From NCBI GenBank assembly GCA_963711465.1, contig CAVQEG010000001.1, forward strand, positions 2,418,001-2,482,000: a stretch of 64,000 nt of DNA. Reading direction: 5' to 3'. Of this stretch, positions 53,173-62,216 are shown piece after piece. The notes beneath the pieces are model-generated. The model searched no databases and had not been told where the DNA came from. It saw only the letters and a list, made by a program, of their open reading frames with translations. This DNA is from CAVQEG01 sp963711465. GTDB taxonomy: Bacteria > Bacteroidota > Ignavibacteria > OLB7. Position numbers and translations under genes: made by a program. The first letter of the stretch is position 1, and each line of letters begins with the position of its first letter.

Positions 53173-54282
53173 ATGATCACCGATTCGAGTGCATCCAGCC
53201 CCCGCCTCTTCGCAGGCATTCCATCCGTGGCCCTGCTGCTCGGCCTGCTGCTGGTGGGCTGTTCCGGCAAGGGCGACCTCGTGGTCGATCCCAACAGCGG
53301 ATCGAGCAATGAGACGTCACTGATCGCGGTGAACCGCGGTCAGACGCCGGAGCTCGTACGGTACAGCGAGCAGAGCGGGATCGTCACGAACTCGGCGTAT
53401 TCCGACGCGAATCAGGGTGCGGCGCTCGATGCCGGCGTCGATGCAATCTTCACGTCGTTCGACAAGGTGTACCTGCATCAACGATCGACGGGGTCGATCA
53501 CGGTGCTCGGTCTGGAGAGTCGCAAGAAGATCGGCGAGCTGGACGGATTCGCCGGTAGTGCCGACAGCGGATTGTGTGACATGGCGTTCAGCAACCTCTC
53601 TCAGGCGTGGGTGGTTTCATTCGCTGCACGCAAGCTCTATCTGATCGACGCGGTGAATCTGGCGCCCGGCACGGAGGAGCCGATCGACCTTCCCGGCAAT
53701 CCCACGAGCGTCGGCGCGGTCGGCACCAGGGTGTTTGTCGGAATGGTCATGCCGGACGGTAGTGCCCAGGCAGCAATTCTCAGCAGCAATGCCGGCGTCT
53801 ACTCCGTGGAGGGAATGATTCCGACGGAGAGTCCGGTGATATACATCGCCGGCAATCCGGACAACGACGAGGTGCTCATGCTCACCTCGGGCACGCCCGG
53901 CGGCCAGCCGCAGCTGCATGCCTACGACGCGACGACGCTCGAGCAGCTGACCGAGACGGCGATTCCATCGGTCGACATGCGCGCGATGATCGGTCAGGAG
54001 CCCAATTTCGCCGCGATTTCCTACGACAACTACCTCTACATCGCCGGACCCGAATCACTCGTCCGAGTCGACACCAAGAGCCGTCAGCGCAAGCGGGCGA
54101 GCGTCATTCTCCAGCGCGCCTATCCCGTGATCGCCGTCGACTACTTCACCGATCTGCTCTATGCCTGGTCACCAGGCAGCGACGGGATCCAGCGCTATAC
54201 CGTCGACGGCAACGAATTGGAGTCGATCCCTGTGACCGATCCCGTCACGGCGATCGGATTCGTACGGCAGAACCAGATGTAG
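53173..54282 (+). CDS. Lipoprotein with beta-propeller-like repeats
   Basis: 369 residues. The lipobox LLLVGCSGKG (Cys at about 29) marks a Lnt-processed lipoprotein. The mature protein is a run of about six to seven repeats of beta-strand segments (TSLIAVNRGQTPELVRYS; GSITVLGLESRKKIGELDG; RKLYLIDAVNLAPGTEE; LYIAGPESLVRVDTKSR) as in YVTN/quinoprotein-type propellers. No catalytic motif is seen. ATG 53173 puts the signal sequence at the right place. The thioesterase gene follows 21 bp downstream, so the run from hpnD to there may be one transcript. Confidence 0.8.
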   Translation: MITDSSASSPRLFAGIPSVALLLGLLLVGCSGKGDLVVDPNSGSSNETSLIAVNRGQTPELVRYSEQSGIVTNSAYSDANQGAALDAGVDAIFTSFDKVYLHQRSTGSITVLGLESRKKIGELDGFAGSADSGLCDMAFSNLSQAWVVSFAARKLYLIDAVNLAPGTEEPIDLPGNPTSVGAVGTRVFVGMVMPDGSAQAAILSSNAGVYSVEGMIPTESPVIYIAGNPDNDEVLMLTSGTPGGQPQLHAYDATTLEQLTETAIPSVDMRAMIGQEPNFAAISYDNYLYIAGPESLVRVDTKSRQRKRASVILQRAYPVIAVDYFTDLLYAWSPGSDGIQRYTVDGNELESIPVTDPVTAIGFVRQNQM

Positions 54283-54303
54283 TGCCCGAGCCCACAATTC
54301 TTC

Positions 54304-54741
54304 ATGTCCCTGCCATTCCGACTCACCGAGCGCGTTCGCTGGATCGACTGCGACGCTGCCCGGATCATCTACTACGGCGCGTACATTCGATTCTTCGAGA
54401 TTGCGGAGACGGAGATGTACCGGGCCGCCAACCTGCCGTACGCGGTCGCGTTCGACGAACTCGGATGCTTTCCCATCCGCGGCACCTACCACTGCGAGTA
54501 TCGTACGCCCGCGCTGCTGGACGACCTGATGGAGATCTCCATCTGGGTGAGTCGATGGGGTTCGAAATCATTCACCATTTCCTTCCGCTTCGAGCGGGCG
54601 AGCGATGGTAGCGGCGCGGGTGATCTGCTTGCCGAGGGGTACTGCGCGCTGGTGACGGTCGACCTGCAGACGAAGCGACCGATCCCGGTGCCGGATCTGC
54701 TGCGTGAGCGCCTTGCGCCGTTCACGATCACCGAACCGTAG
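54304..54741 (+). CDS. Acyl-CoA thioesterase, 4HBT hot-dog family
   Basis: 145 residues. A single hot-dog fold hydrolyses acyl-CoA thioesters. The active-site loop VRWIDCDAARIIYYGAYIRFFEIAE shows the 4-hydroxybenzoyl-CoA thioesterase pattern with the catalytic Asp at about 17. TYHCEYRTPALLDDLMEISIWV and CALVTVDLQTKRPIPVPDLL complete the fold. The substrate cannot be told; the YbgC/FadM-like subfamily is closest. It follows the lipoprotein by 21 bp. Confidence 0.88.
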   Translation: MSLPFRLTERVRWIDCDAARIIYYGAYIRFFEIAETEMYRAANLPYAVAFDELGCFPIRGTYHCEYRTPALLDDLMEISIWVSRWGSKSFTISFRFERASDGSGAGDLLAEGYCALVTVDLQTKRPIPVPDLLRERLAPFTITEP

Positions 54742-54877
54742 ACCCGTGGCGAATTCACACTTCGTCATCGCCGATGGCCGACGCAACCGGTAGCTTGAAT
54801 TCTCCCGACGCTCGGGTTCCGCGCACGAATCCGACACCAACCCACGAATCGACCTCGAGTCAGACCCGGAGTCCGCA

Positions 54878-55927
54878 ATGAGTCGCTCCCCGCTCGCCAT
54901 CGCCTATCGCAACGGCCGCATCGACAGTGCCCACTACGGATCGGTCGCCGTTGCCGATCCGGACGGCACGGTGCTCTTCGCCTACGACGAGCCGCACTAC
55001 CCGGCCTACCTGCGTTCGTCGGTCAAGATGATTCAGACGCTTCCGGTAGTGCTCACCGGCGCTGCGGAGCGGTTCGGTCTGACCGATACGGAGCTTGCGA
55101 TCTGCTGCGCGAGTCACACCGGAGCCGAGTACCACCTGCGGGCGGTCGAGGGAATTCTCGAGAAGCTCGGCGTCGACTCGGAGTCGTTGCGGTGCGGTCC
55201 GCACGAACCGGATGACCGGCGCGAGCGCAATCGGTTGATTCGGGCCGGCGATGAGCCGTCGCAGCTGCACAACAACTGTTCGGGGAAGCACGCGGGAATG
55301 CTGGCGGCCTGCATGGCGATGAACTGGCCTCTGGAGAACTACCTCGAGGAGCGCCATCCGCTGCAGCAGATGATTCTCGAGCTGCTTGCGGAGTATTCCG
55401 ACACGCCGCGCCACATGATCGTCACCGGAACCGATGGCTGTTCGCTGCCGACGTGTTACCTGCCGCTTTCGTCAACTGCGACCGTCCTGGCGCGATTCGT
55501 CGCCAAGGCGATTTCGAACGAAGCGGCACCGGCGCGGATCATGAGTGCCGTCGGCAGTCATCCGGAAATGATCCATGCGCATGGCGGATTCGACTCCGAG
55601 CTCTCGCGGGTGCTGGCGGGCCGCGGAATCGCCAAACGCGGCGCGATGGCGATTCACGTGGTCGGCATGAACACCGAACGATTCGGTCCCATCGGGATCG
55701 CGATCAAGTTGGAGGATGGAAATTCAGATGTCGTGCCGTTGGCGATGATGCGGACGCTGCGGCAGCTCGACGTACTCGGCGAGGAGGAGCTGGATCATCT
55801 CGCCGCCTTCGACTCGATGACACTTCGCAACTGGAGGGGAATTCAGATCGGACACGCGACGTCTGAATTCAACATTCCCGGTGCCCCCGTACGGCTGGAC
55901 GAACCGGAAGCGGGACCGCTTGCGTGA
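54878..55927 (+). CDS. Class 3 (Rhizobium etli ReAV-type) L-asparaginase
   Basis: 349 residues. It hydrolyses asparagine to aspartate and ammonia. The key residues of the R. etli enzyme line up one position earlier: S47 and K50 in RSSVKM, S79 in CASHTG, and the zinc-site residues C134, K137 (NNCSGKHAG) and C188 (TDGCSLP). This class is unrelated to the classical E. coli-type asparaginases and is folded like a serine beta-lactamase/glutaminase. It starts 136 bp after the thioesterase, with a TAGCTTGA box at 54791 that could be its -7 element. No signal peptide is present, so it is cytoplasmic. Confidence 0.9.
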   Translation: MSRSPLAIAYRNGRIDSAHYGSVAVADPDGTVLFAYDEPHYPAYLRSSVKMIQTLPVVLTGAAERFGLTDTELAICCASHTGAEYHLRAVEGILEKLGVDSESLRCGPHEPDDRRERNRLIRAGDEPSQLHNNCSGKHAGMLAACMAMNWPLENYLEERHPLQQMILELLAEYSDTPRHMIVTGTDGCSLPTCYLPLSSTATVLARFVAKAISNEAAPARIMSAVGSHPEMIHAHGGFDSELSRVLAGRGIAKRGAMAIHVVGMNTERFGPIGIAIKLEDGNSDVVPLAMMRTLRQLDVLGEEELDHLAAFDSMTLRNWRGIQIGHATSEFNIPGAPVRLDEPEAGPLA

Positions 55928-55945
55928 GGGCCGAACGACGATGGA

Positions 55946-56329
55946 TCAGTTGTCGTGCGCTCCCTCCTCGATCCACACAGCCACACCGCGACGCTGGTTG
56001 TCGGTGACCTCGGTGAAGTAGGGCGTATTGACGTGTGGCAGTCGACCGAAGAGCACCTGCACGAGAACGCTCGATGAAGAGTCCTTCGGCAGCACCAGCC
56101 CGGGCTGCTGGAAGAGGTCGGTATAGGTCTCCAGCGCAAACCCACCAGCCATCGTTCCATGATCGTGACAGCCGCTGAATGCGCAGCTTTGCAGGAAGAA
56201 TGGCTTCACGTGGGCATTGAAGCTGACGTCGGACTCCGGGAAGGTAAACGACTGGCGTTGGTCGACGCCCGTGCTGTCACAGGCAGCAAGCAGCGTGGCG
56301 AACAGGACGATGGGCAGGATTGGCTTCAT
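55946..56329 (-). CDS. Small lipoprotein with a cytochrome-c-like CX4CH motif
   Basis: 127 residues. The lipobox LLAACDS (Cys at about 16) indicates a lipid anchor. The mature part reads FNAHVKPFFLQSCAFSGCHDHG...MAGGFAL, the pattern of planctomycete-type single-haem domains that use Cys-x4-Cys-His in place of the usual CxxCH, and ends RGVAVWIEEGAHDN. It may bind one haem or be a haem-free relic fold. It is convergent with the asparaginase gene (18 bp between stops). TACCTTCC (reverse of 56390-56397) lies about 60 bp upstream as a possible -7 box. Confidence 0.8.
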   Translation of the reverse strand: MKPILPIVLFATLLAACDSTGVDQRQSFTFPESDVSFNAHVKPFFLQSCAFSGCHDHGTMAGGFALETYTDLFQQPGLVLPKDSSSSVLVQVLFGRLPHVNTPYFTEVTDNQRRGVAVWIEEGAHDN

Positions 56330-56363
56330 GGCGGTCGCTCGGAGTCCGTTGTTCACTGGAAGT

Positions 56364-57173
56364 TCAGGGGTAACTCTCGGATTCGTCGGGGAAGGTACCC
56401 TTCCGGACGTCCTGACCGTACTGTGTTGCAGCTGACCGGGCCCGGTCGGCGAACTCCTCGTAGCGGCGTACGAAGCGCGGGTTGAAGTCGATCGTGAGGC
56501 CGAGCATGTCGGTAGAGACGAGGATCTGGCCATCGCAGTGGGGACCGGCGCCGATACCGATGGTGGGCACCGAGATCGATTCGGTGACGCACTTTGCGAG
56601 CCCCATGGGAATTTTTTCAAGCACGATGGCGAACGCGCCGGCTTCTTCGAGCACGCGGGCGTCCTCGAGGATCTTCTGCGCTTCGTCCTCGGAGGTACCG
56701 CGGGGACGGTAGCCGCCGTATCGATGGATCGACTGTGGCTGGAGTCCGAGATGTCCCATTACGGGAATTCCCGACGTGGTCATTCGTCGCACTGCTTCGG
56801 CCACCTCCTCGCCACCCTCGAGCTTCACCGCACTGGCATCGGTTTCCTTCATGATGCGACCGGCGTTGCGAAACGCCTCGTCGACGCGGACCTGGTAGGT
56901 CATGAACGGCATGTCGCTGACCACCATGGCTCGTTCCACGCCACGGAGAACCGCTCGCGTGTGATAGATGATGTCCTCGAGCGTCACGGGCAGCGTCGTC
57001 TCGTGGCCCTGCACGACGTTACCGAGCGAGTCGCCCACCAGGAGAACATCGACACCGGCCTGGTCGAAGACGCGTGCCATGAGTGCGTCGTAGGCCGTCA
57101 ACGAGACGATGCGCTCGTTCTTCCGCTTCATTTCGGCGATCGTCCTGGTGGTTACTCGCTTTGGGTTACTCAT
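56364..57173 (-). CDS. panB: 3-methyl-2-oxobutanoate hydroxymethyltransferase (ketopantoate)
   Basis: 269 residues. First committed step of pantothenate synthesis: adds a one-carbon unit from methylene-THF to 2-ketoisovalerate. TIM-barrel motifs are LTAYDALMARVFDQAGVDVLLVGDSLGNVVQGHETTLPVT, MVVSDMPFMTY, VMGHLGLQPQSIHRYGGYRPRG, FAIVLEKIP (catalytic Glu) and TIGIGAGPHCDGQILVSTDMLG. ATG 57173 (MSNPKRVTTRTIAEMK) is the family start. It lies 34 bp after lplA on the same strand and is followed by the small lipoprotein. Confidence 0.95.
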   Translation of the reverse strand: MSNPKRVTTRTIAEMKRKNERIVSLTAYDALMARVFDQAGVDVLLVGDSLGNVVQGHETTLPVTLEDIIYHTRAVLRGVERAMVVSDMPFMTYQVRVDEAFRNAGRIMKETDASAVKLEGGEEVAEAVRRMTTSGIPVMGHLGLQPQSIHRYGGYRPRGTSEDEAQKILEDARVLEEAGAFAIVLEKIPMGLAKCVTESISVPTIGIGAGPHCDGQILVSTDMLGLTIDFNPRFVRRYEEFADRARSAATQYGQDVRKGTFPDESESYP

Positions 57174-57207
57174 CGCGCTCGGTGGTCGGATTGCTGGATG
57201 GAAATGC

Positions 57208-58017
57208 TCAGATCGCCTCGAGGGAGAAGCGGTCCGAGGCCGATTCGTCTTCGGCGTTGCCGTACATGTCGGCGAAGGAGGCGGGAATCGGATCGGCGGT
57301 GAATCTCTGGGCGAATCCATCCACGATCGCGTCGGCCAGCCGTTCGTCCTCCGGTGCTTCTCCCGCGAACACATCCGTCAGCGTGGCTGTACGTGCACGG
57401 AGGCGACCCCGCAACGCGTTCCGCGACGCCTCATCGGTCGGCCGCCGGAACAGATCGACGATCTGGAGGTGTGCTTCGCCGAGCAGCAGTGAGCCATGCT
57501 GCAGCAGCACGTGCTCGTAGCGGCGCTGTGCCGAACCGAGGAGCTTGCGTCCCTGCCAGGTCAGCTCGTTGAGCGCGGATACGCTGAAGCAGCTCGCCGA
57601 ATCGAGTTGTCTGTAGTGACTACGGAAGTCGGGCTGTGTGCGGCTGAATTCGAGGTCGCGGGCACCGATGGATTCGAGTCCAATTCGAAGTGCATCGGAA
57701 ATTCTGGCGTATGTGTCGTGAATGCCGCGACCGTCGCATCGCATGGCGACGGCGTAGGTAAGCTCTTCTGCATGCAGCACGGCGCGACCGCCGGTCGGAC
57801 GACGGACCAGATCGACACCTCGAAGCGCGAGCTCGTCCACATCGATGTCGTCGGTCAACTGACCGTGACCAAGCGATAGTGCCCACGGAGCCCACGAGTA
57901 CATCCGCAGCCGGGGAATGCCGTCGCGAAGGCACGCCACAGCCATCGATTCGTCCCGCACCATGTTCTCCACGCCACGCACGCGTGGCTCGACGATGTAG
58001 AGCCACCGATCAGCCAT
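57208..58017 (-). CDS. Lipoate-protein ligase A-type protein
   Basis: 269 residues. BPL/LplA/LipB catalytic domain that attaches lipoyl or octanoyl groups to E2/GcvH lysines. Motifs are MVRDESMAVAC, LSLGHGQ, the RRPTGGRAVLHAEELTY substrate loop and KLLGSAQRRYEHVLLQHGSLLLG with the conserved Lys. The length suggests a short form related to LipM/LplA; octanoyl transfer from ACP is an alternative. ATG 58017 is only 7 bases after a TAACTTCC promoter box, so the mRNA leader is very short or absent. Confidence 0.88.
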   Translation of the reverse strand: MADRWLYIVEPRVRGVENMVRDESMAVACLRDGIPRLRMYSWAPWALSLGHGQLTDDIDVDELALRGVDLVRRPTGGRAVLHAEELTYAVAMRCDGRGIHDTYARISDALRIGLESIGARDLEFSRTQPDFRSHYRQLDSASCFSVSALNELTWQGRKLLGSAQRRYEHVLLQHGSLLLGEAHLQIVDLFRRPTDEASRNALRGRLRARTATLTDVFAGEAPEDERLADAIVDGFAQRFTADPIPASFADMYGNAEDESASDRFSLEAI

Positions 58018-58023
58018 AGTCGC

Positions 58024-58054
58024 GGAAGTTAGGGCCGTCGAAATGATTCGCCAA
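58024..58054 (-). promoter_or_regulatory. Promoter of lplA, TTG-N20-TAACTTCC
   Basis: On the reverse strand, TTG (58054-58052), a 20-bp spacer and TAACTTCC (58031-58024) lie 6 bp before the ATG at 58017. If correct, transcription would start at or next to the start codon, giving a leaderless message. Confidence 0.5.
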
Positions 58055-58075
58055 CGGGATGGTGGGAGCGTTCGA

Positions 58076-60271
58076 CTACATCTGCAGGACGAGGATCTCG
58101 GTGCGCCGGTTGCGGCGACGTCCCTCCTCGGTGTCGTTCGAGGCGGCGGGTTCGGACTCACCGTATCCATGCACGGCAAGCCGTGCGCTGTCAATGCCAC
58201 CGACCTGGGAGAGATACTGCGCCACCGACCGCGCGCGGCGCAGCGAGAGGTCGCGATTGTAGGAGGTCGAGCCGATGTTGTCAGTGTGTCCGCCGACTTC
58301 GATTCGAAGCGTCGGGTTGTCGTGCAGCAGATCGATCAGCCGGTCGAGTTCGAGACGGGACCGGGGACTGAGCCGGGCGGCGTTGTACTCGAAGACGATG
58401 TTGTTGACCACGAATGCGTGGCCGGGAGTGAGGCGATCGAGCTTCACATCCCGCATGTGTTCATCGTATCCGGCGTCTTCGGGAACCTCAAAATGGTCGG
58501 AGTGAAATACGTAGCCGGGTGCCTCGACCGACAGTCCATAGTCGCGACCCGGACGGAGCACGGCGGTGTACCGACCGCTGAGCGAATCGTTTCGCGCGCG
58601 ATAAACAACCGACTGTTCGGCGAGGTCCTCGATGGTGATCGATGCGTTGACCGGCTGCGACGTATTCCTGTCGCTGACCCGCAGGTCCACGAGTACGACG
58701 CGAGCCATGCGACGAACCTCGGGCATCGCCGACTGAAGGCCCACGGTTCCGAAGTCCGGCGGTGCAAGCGTCGACGAGGCAGCGGCCAGGCGAAGCATGG
58801 CGACGTCGGAGACTTCCGGACGGGGCGGCAGGTGCAACAGCGACTCGACGGTCGGGACGCGATCGATGGGAATAGCAATGGCCCGTGGCGCGGCCATCGG
58901 TGTGTTCAGCGGAGCGACGTTCCGCAGATTCACTGCCGAAATCACGCCTCCCAACGTCGACGCAGAAGATTCGATCGCGTTCGGAAGCCGCCGCGACAGC
59001 ACACGGTCGATGTCAGCCGGTGGGCGAACGACGAGCTCCGGCCGATCCTCCGGGATGGCGGCACCGACTGCCTCGTGCGCCGCCGGGCCACGGGGCTCGA
59101 CGACGGGTTGATCCGACGGACGAATGCGCGGCGGCAGGTCGGCATGGGCGATGACGGTCGGCCCGGTCGCAGGGTCGGAATTCCCGAATCGAAGCGGCGT
59201 CTGTCGGCGCGGTCGCAGGTCGGGAACGGCCATCGCCGCTCCGTCGGCAAATCCACCGAGCGAACGCGTACGAATCGTCGGTGCAAGCTCGAGCTTCGAG
59301 GAGAAGTCGAGCGGATCGGCAAGTACGGGAACCGACGAGGCGATCGACTCGTCGTGCGCCCCGCCCGAGACGATTCCGAGAAGCACCGGCTCCTGCCAAC
59401 CCGACTGTTGTTCGACCGTCACGAACACGGACTCGACTCCGGTAGCCGTATCGTACGATGCAAAGAACAGCGTTCTGCCGTCGGGACCGAGATGCGGCGC
59501 GTAGCATCCGCCGGGACGGTTGACCGCACCGCTCAACAGCGTCGGGTATTCCCACGAACCGCTGGAGTCGCGCCGCGAAATCCAGATCTGATGATGATCC
59601 GTCGGCGAATGCACCGTCGTGGCAAAATAGAATGTTCGCTCGTCGCGACTGATTGCAGCACCATAGACACGGAACTGACGACTGCGATTTCTCGTTCGGA
59701 AGAACTCGGCGATTCCGCCACCCATACCGTGCACCGACGTCCACTCCGCTCCGTGCAGCTCCGCGATGTAGTACGGACCGCCATCGAGCTCCCATCCTCG
59801 CTTGAGCGAGGTGAAGTAGACCGTACGGCCGTCGGGGCCGATAGCGGCGATGGCGTCGTCGCAGTTCGAATTGATCTCCGGCCCCATGTTGACCGGCCGA
59901 CCCCATGGAGAACCATCACCATCAGAACGAAGCGCGAAGTAGATATCCTCGTCGAACCGACGGCTGGTCGAGTCGAACCTGGCCCAGGAGCGCGCGCCCT
60001 GGCGGGTCGAGTTGAAGAACAGAATGCTGCTGTCGGAAGTGACGAGAGGGGTGTTGTCGCGAGGAAGGTCGGGGGTGGTGCTGACGGCGCGTGCGGTGGC
60101 GACCTCGCCCGGCGGACCGCTCGGTAGCAGTCCTCGGTGGGTCGCCCCACCGGGAAGCAGCTCACGCTGTGCGTGTGCCGATGGCGCGGTCGCGAGCAGC
60201 GTGAGCAGTAGAAGCGCCGCCGCGACACTATTATATATAGTGTAGTTCCAGGTCGTCTGAACTGCGCCCAT
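58076..60271 (-). CDS. PorE-like protein: PD40 propeller, CRD fold, OmpA domain (first copy)
   Basis: 731 residues. Hydrophobic export signal (VAAALLLLTLLATAPSAHAQ). Propeller repeats occupy about 60-350 (DSSILFFNSTRQGARSW, GPDGRTVYFTSLKRGWELDGG, GPDGRTLFFASYDTATGVESVFV). A Pro/Arg-rich low-complexity segment lies at about 360-525. A carboxypeptidase-regulatory-like domain (about 540-605; NASITIEDLAEQSVVYRARNDSLSGRYTAVLRPG) precedes the C-terminal OmpA peptidoglycan-binding domain (EVGGHTDNIGSTSYNRDLSLRRARSV). This order is that of PorE, a periplasmic T9SS component that ties the machine to peptidoglycan. ATG 60271 is used. The second copy lies upstream. Confidence 0.82.
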   Translation of the reverse strand: MGAVQTTWNYTIYNSVAAALLLLTLLATAPSAHAQRELLPGGATHRGLLPSGPPGEVATARAVSTTPDLPRDNTPLVTSDSSILFFNSTRQGARSWARFDSTSRRFDEDIYFALRSDGDGSPWGRPVNMGPEINSNCDDAIAAIGPDGRTVYFTSLKRGWELDGGPYYIAELHGAEWTSVHGMGGGIAEFFRTRNRSRQFRVYGAAISRDERTFYFATTVHSPTDHHQIWISRRDSSGSWEYPTLLSGAVNRPGGCYAPHLGPDGRTLFFASYDTATGVESVFVTVEQQSGWQEPVLLGIVSGGAHDESIASSVPVLADPLDFSSKLELAPTIRTRSLGGFADGAAMAVPDLRPRRQTPLRFGNSDPATGPTVIAHADLPPRIRPSDQPVVEPRGPAAHEAVGAAIPEDRPELVVRPPADIDRVLSRRLPNAIESSASTLGGVISAVNLRNVAPLNTPMAAPRAIAIPIDRVPTVESLLHLPPRPEVSDVAMLRLAAASSTLAPPDFGTVGLQSAMPEVRRMARVVLVDLRVSDRNTSQPVNASITIEDLAEQSVVYRARNDSLSGRYTAVLRPGRDYGLSVEAPGYVFHSDHFEVPEDAGYDEHMRDVKLDRLTPGHAFVVNNIVFEYNAARLSPRSRLELDRLIDLLHDNPTLRIEVGGHTDNIGSTSYNRDLSLRRARSVAQYLSQVGGIDSARLAVHGYGESEPAASNDTEEGRRRNRRTEILVLQM

Positions 60272-60409
60272 GGCCGTATTGGTGTTTGATTGCCCTACGA
60301 GACGGCCGGTGTCCATACTGTGCCGGGCGCAACCTACGAAAGTTTTTCACTGACGCGCATGCGATCGAAGAAAATTGTGTGGGGTGGTTGAGGTTCGTGC
60401 CGCCGAGGC

Positions 60410-60431
60410 AAAAAAATGGGCCGAAGGACCC
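60410..60431 (-). terminator. Terminator after the second PorE-like gene
   Basis: On the reverse strand a 5-bp G/C stem with CTTC loop (GGGTC...GGCCC) is followed by ATTTTTTT. It separates the two PorE-like genes, so the downstream copy likely has its own promoter. Confidence 0.6.
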
Positions 60432-60512
60432 GACCAGAGTCCTCCGACCCGTGGAGTGTTGCCACTCCTGTCTACCCCATGCGCATTGTCTTGGCCGTCG
60501 GGGCTGGACGGC

Positions 60513-62216
60513 TCACAACTTCAGAACGGTGAACTCGGTGCGCCGGTTCATCTTCCGTCCATCTTCCGTGTCGTTCGAGGCCGCCGGCTTCTCGAATCCA
60601 TAGCCGTGCGTCTCGATCCGTGTCGAGTCGATTCCTCCGACGTCGACGAGGTACTCCTTGACGGCATCCGCCCGACGTTGCGACAGCCCCTTGTTGTACC
60701 AGGCCGACCCAACGTTGTCCGTATGTCCGCCGACCTCGATGTGCATCTTGTCCTGCTCCTTGAGCAGCTTGATCAACCGATCGAGTTCAGGACGGGATTC
60801 GTAGCTGACGGTGTCGACATCGTACCCGAAGAAGATGTTGTTCACCGTAAAGCTGCTCCCCTGCTGCAGGTGCTCGAGTTCGAAGTTCTGCGCGTACTCC
60901 TCGTAGGTCGCATCCTTCGGAATCGTGTAGCGCTTCGAGTAGAAGACGTAGCCATCGGCATTGACCGAGATTCCGTAGTCACGTCCCGGCTGTAGCACGA
61001 CCGTATAGCGGCCCGAGGCAGAGTTGCTGTTGGCGTTGAAAATGGTCTTCCCTTCCTGCAGATCCTCGATCGTCACGTTCGCTTCGATCGGCTTGCCGGA
61101 TGACTTGTCGAGCACCAGGCCGCTGAGCAGGACCACCTGCGACGGACGGAGCACCGACGGAAGTGGAACCCGGTAGATATCGTCGTCGCTGCCATCACGC
61201 GAACTCGAGATGTAGGCCCGATCGCCCGAGGCAGGCACCGAAAGGAAGGAGTCGTCACCAGGGGTGTTCAGCGGCTCGCCGACGTTTGCAGGCTCACTCC
61301 ACTTGCCGTCCTTGTAGACGGTCACGTAGATGTCGTCGCCGCCCAAACCGCCGTCCCGACCGGATGCGAAGAAGAGGGTCTTGCCGTCAGCGGCGAGGAA
61401 CGGAGCGTAGCTTCCCTTGGCCGAGTTGATCATCGGTCCGAGGTTCTCCGGATACCCCCACTGACCGTCGTCCTGCAGGTGCGATACCCAGATCTGGTGC
61501 TGTCCGGTCTGCGAATTGACCGTGGTCGCGAAGTAGAACTGTTTTCCATCGGGGCTGATCGCCGCGCCGTACATGCGAAAGCGCGCGCTCAGATCGCGAT
61601 TGCGGAAGAACTGCGTGATACCGCCGCCCATCCCCTGGATCGACGCCCACTTGGTTCCGCTGAGCTTTGCCGAATAGAACGGACCGCCATCGTGATCCCA
61701 CCCCGGCTTCAGCGATGAGAAATACGCACGTTGACCGTCCGGGGCGATCGCTACGATACCGTCGTCCTCGCTGGAATTGACCTCGGGCCCGAGGTTGATC
61801 GGATCGTTCCACACCTCGTCGTCGAGGCGCACGACCGATCGCGTCGCGTAATAGATATCGTCGTCGTAGCGGTTCCACGCGGAGTTGAACCGCGCCCATT
61901 TCCGATCCCCGCGACGTGTCGAGTTGAAGAAAATGATGCTGCCGTCAGCCGAAATGATCGGGTTGTTGTCACGTGCATCCGAATTGACGCCACGTACCTT
62001 CACCGCCTTCAGCTTTGCGACGCCGGACATGGCGGTACCGGTCGGCATCGCACTGTGCTCATTGATGTGATCGGCGAAGATGCTCGCCAGTCGATCGGTG
62101 GAACGTCTGCCGAGCACTGTTGGAACCATTTGTGCCGGCAGCGACTGCGCTCCGAACGCAGCGAAGAGCGCGATCGGGATGAACCGTGTAGAGCGTATCA
62201 GGAAATTTCTGATCAT
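60513..62216 (-). CDS. PorE-like protein: PD40 propeller, CRD fold, OmpA domain (second copy)
   Basis: 567 residues; same architecture as the neighbour but without its Pro/Arg-rich linker. The signal peptide is MIRNFLIRSTRFIPIALFAAFGAQSLPAQ. Propeller repeats (about 65-350) include DGSIIFFNSTRRGDRKWAR, APDGQRAYFSSLKPGWDHDGG, AADGKTLFFASGRDGGLGGDDIYVT. The CRD fold is KPIEANVTIEDLQEGKTIFNANSNSASGRYTVVLQPGRDYG. The OmpA domain has MHIEVGGHTDNVGSAWYNKGLSQRRADAVKEYL and NDTEDGRKMNRRTEF. The start is strongly supported: GGAGG with 5-base spacing to ATG 62216. The clean form of this copy suggests it is the ancestral one. Confidence 0.85.
   Translation of the reverse strand: MIRNFLIRSTRFIPIALFAAFGAQSLPAQMVPTVLGRRSTDRLASIFADHINEHSAMPTGTAMSGVAKLKAVKVRGVNSDARDNNPIISADGSIIFFNSTRRGDRKWARFNSAWNRYDDDIYYATRSVVRLDDEVWNDPINLGPEVNSSEDDGIVAIAPDGQRAYFSSLKPGWDHDGGPFYSAKLSGTKWASIQGMGGGITQFFRNRDLSARFRMYGAAISPDGKQFYFATTVNSQTGQHQIWVSHLQDDGQWGYPENLGPMINSAKGSYAPFLAADGKTLFFASGRDGGLGGDDIYVTVYKDGKWSEPANVGEPLNTPGDDSFLSVPASGDRAYISSSRDGSDDDIYRVPLPSVLRPSQVVLLSGLVLDKSSGKPIEANVTIEDLQEGKTIFNANSNSASGRYTVVLQPGRDYGISVNADGYVFYSKRYTIPKDATYEEYAQNFELEHLQQGSSFTVNNIFFGYDVDTVSYESRPELDRLIKLLKEQDKMHIEVGGHTDNVGSAWYNKGLSQRRADAVKEYLVDVGGIDSTRIETHGYGFEKPAASNDTEDGRKMNRRTEFTVLKL

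Noticed and set aside
58043..60127. A 694-codon open frame on the forward strand
   Set aside because: Antisense to the first PorE-like gene; its composition (Arg, Val, His, Asp rich) is that of a GC-rich shadow frame.
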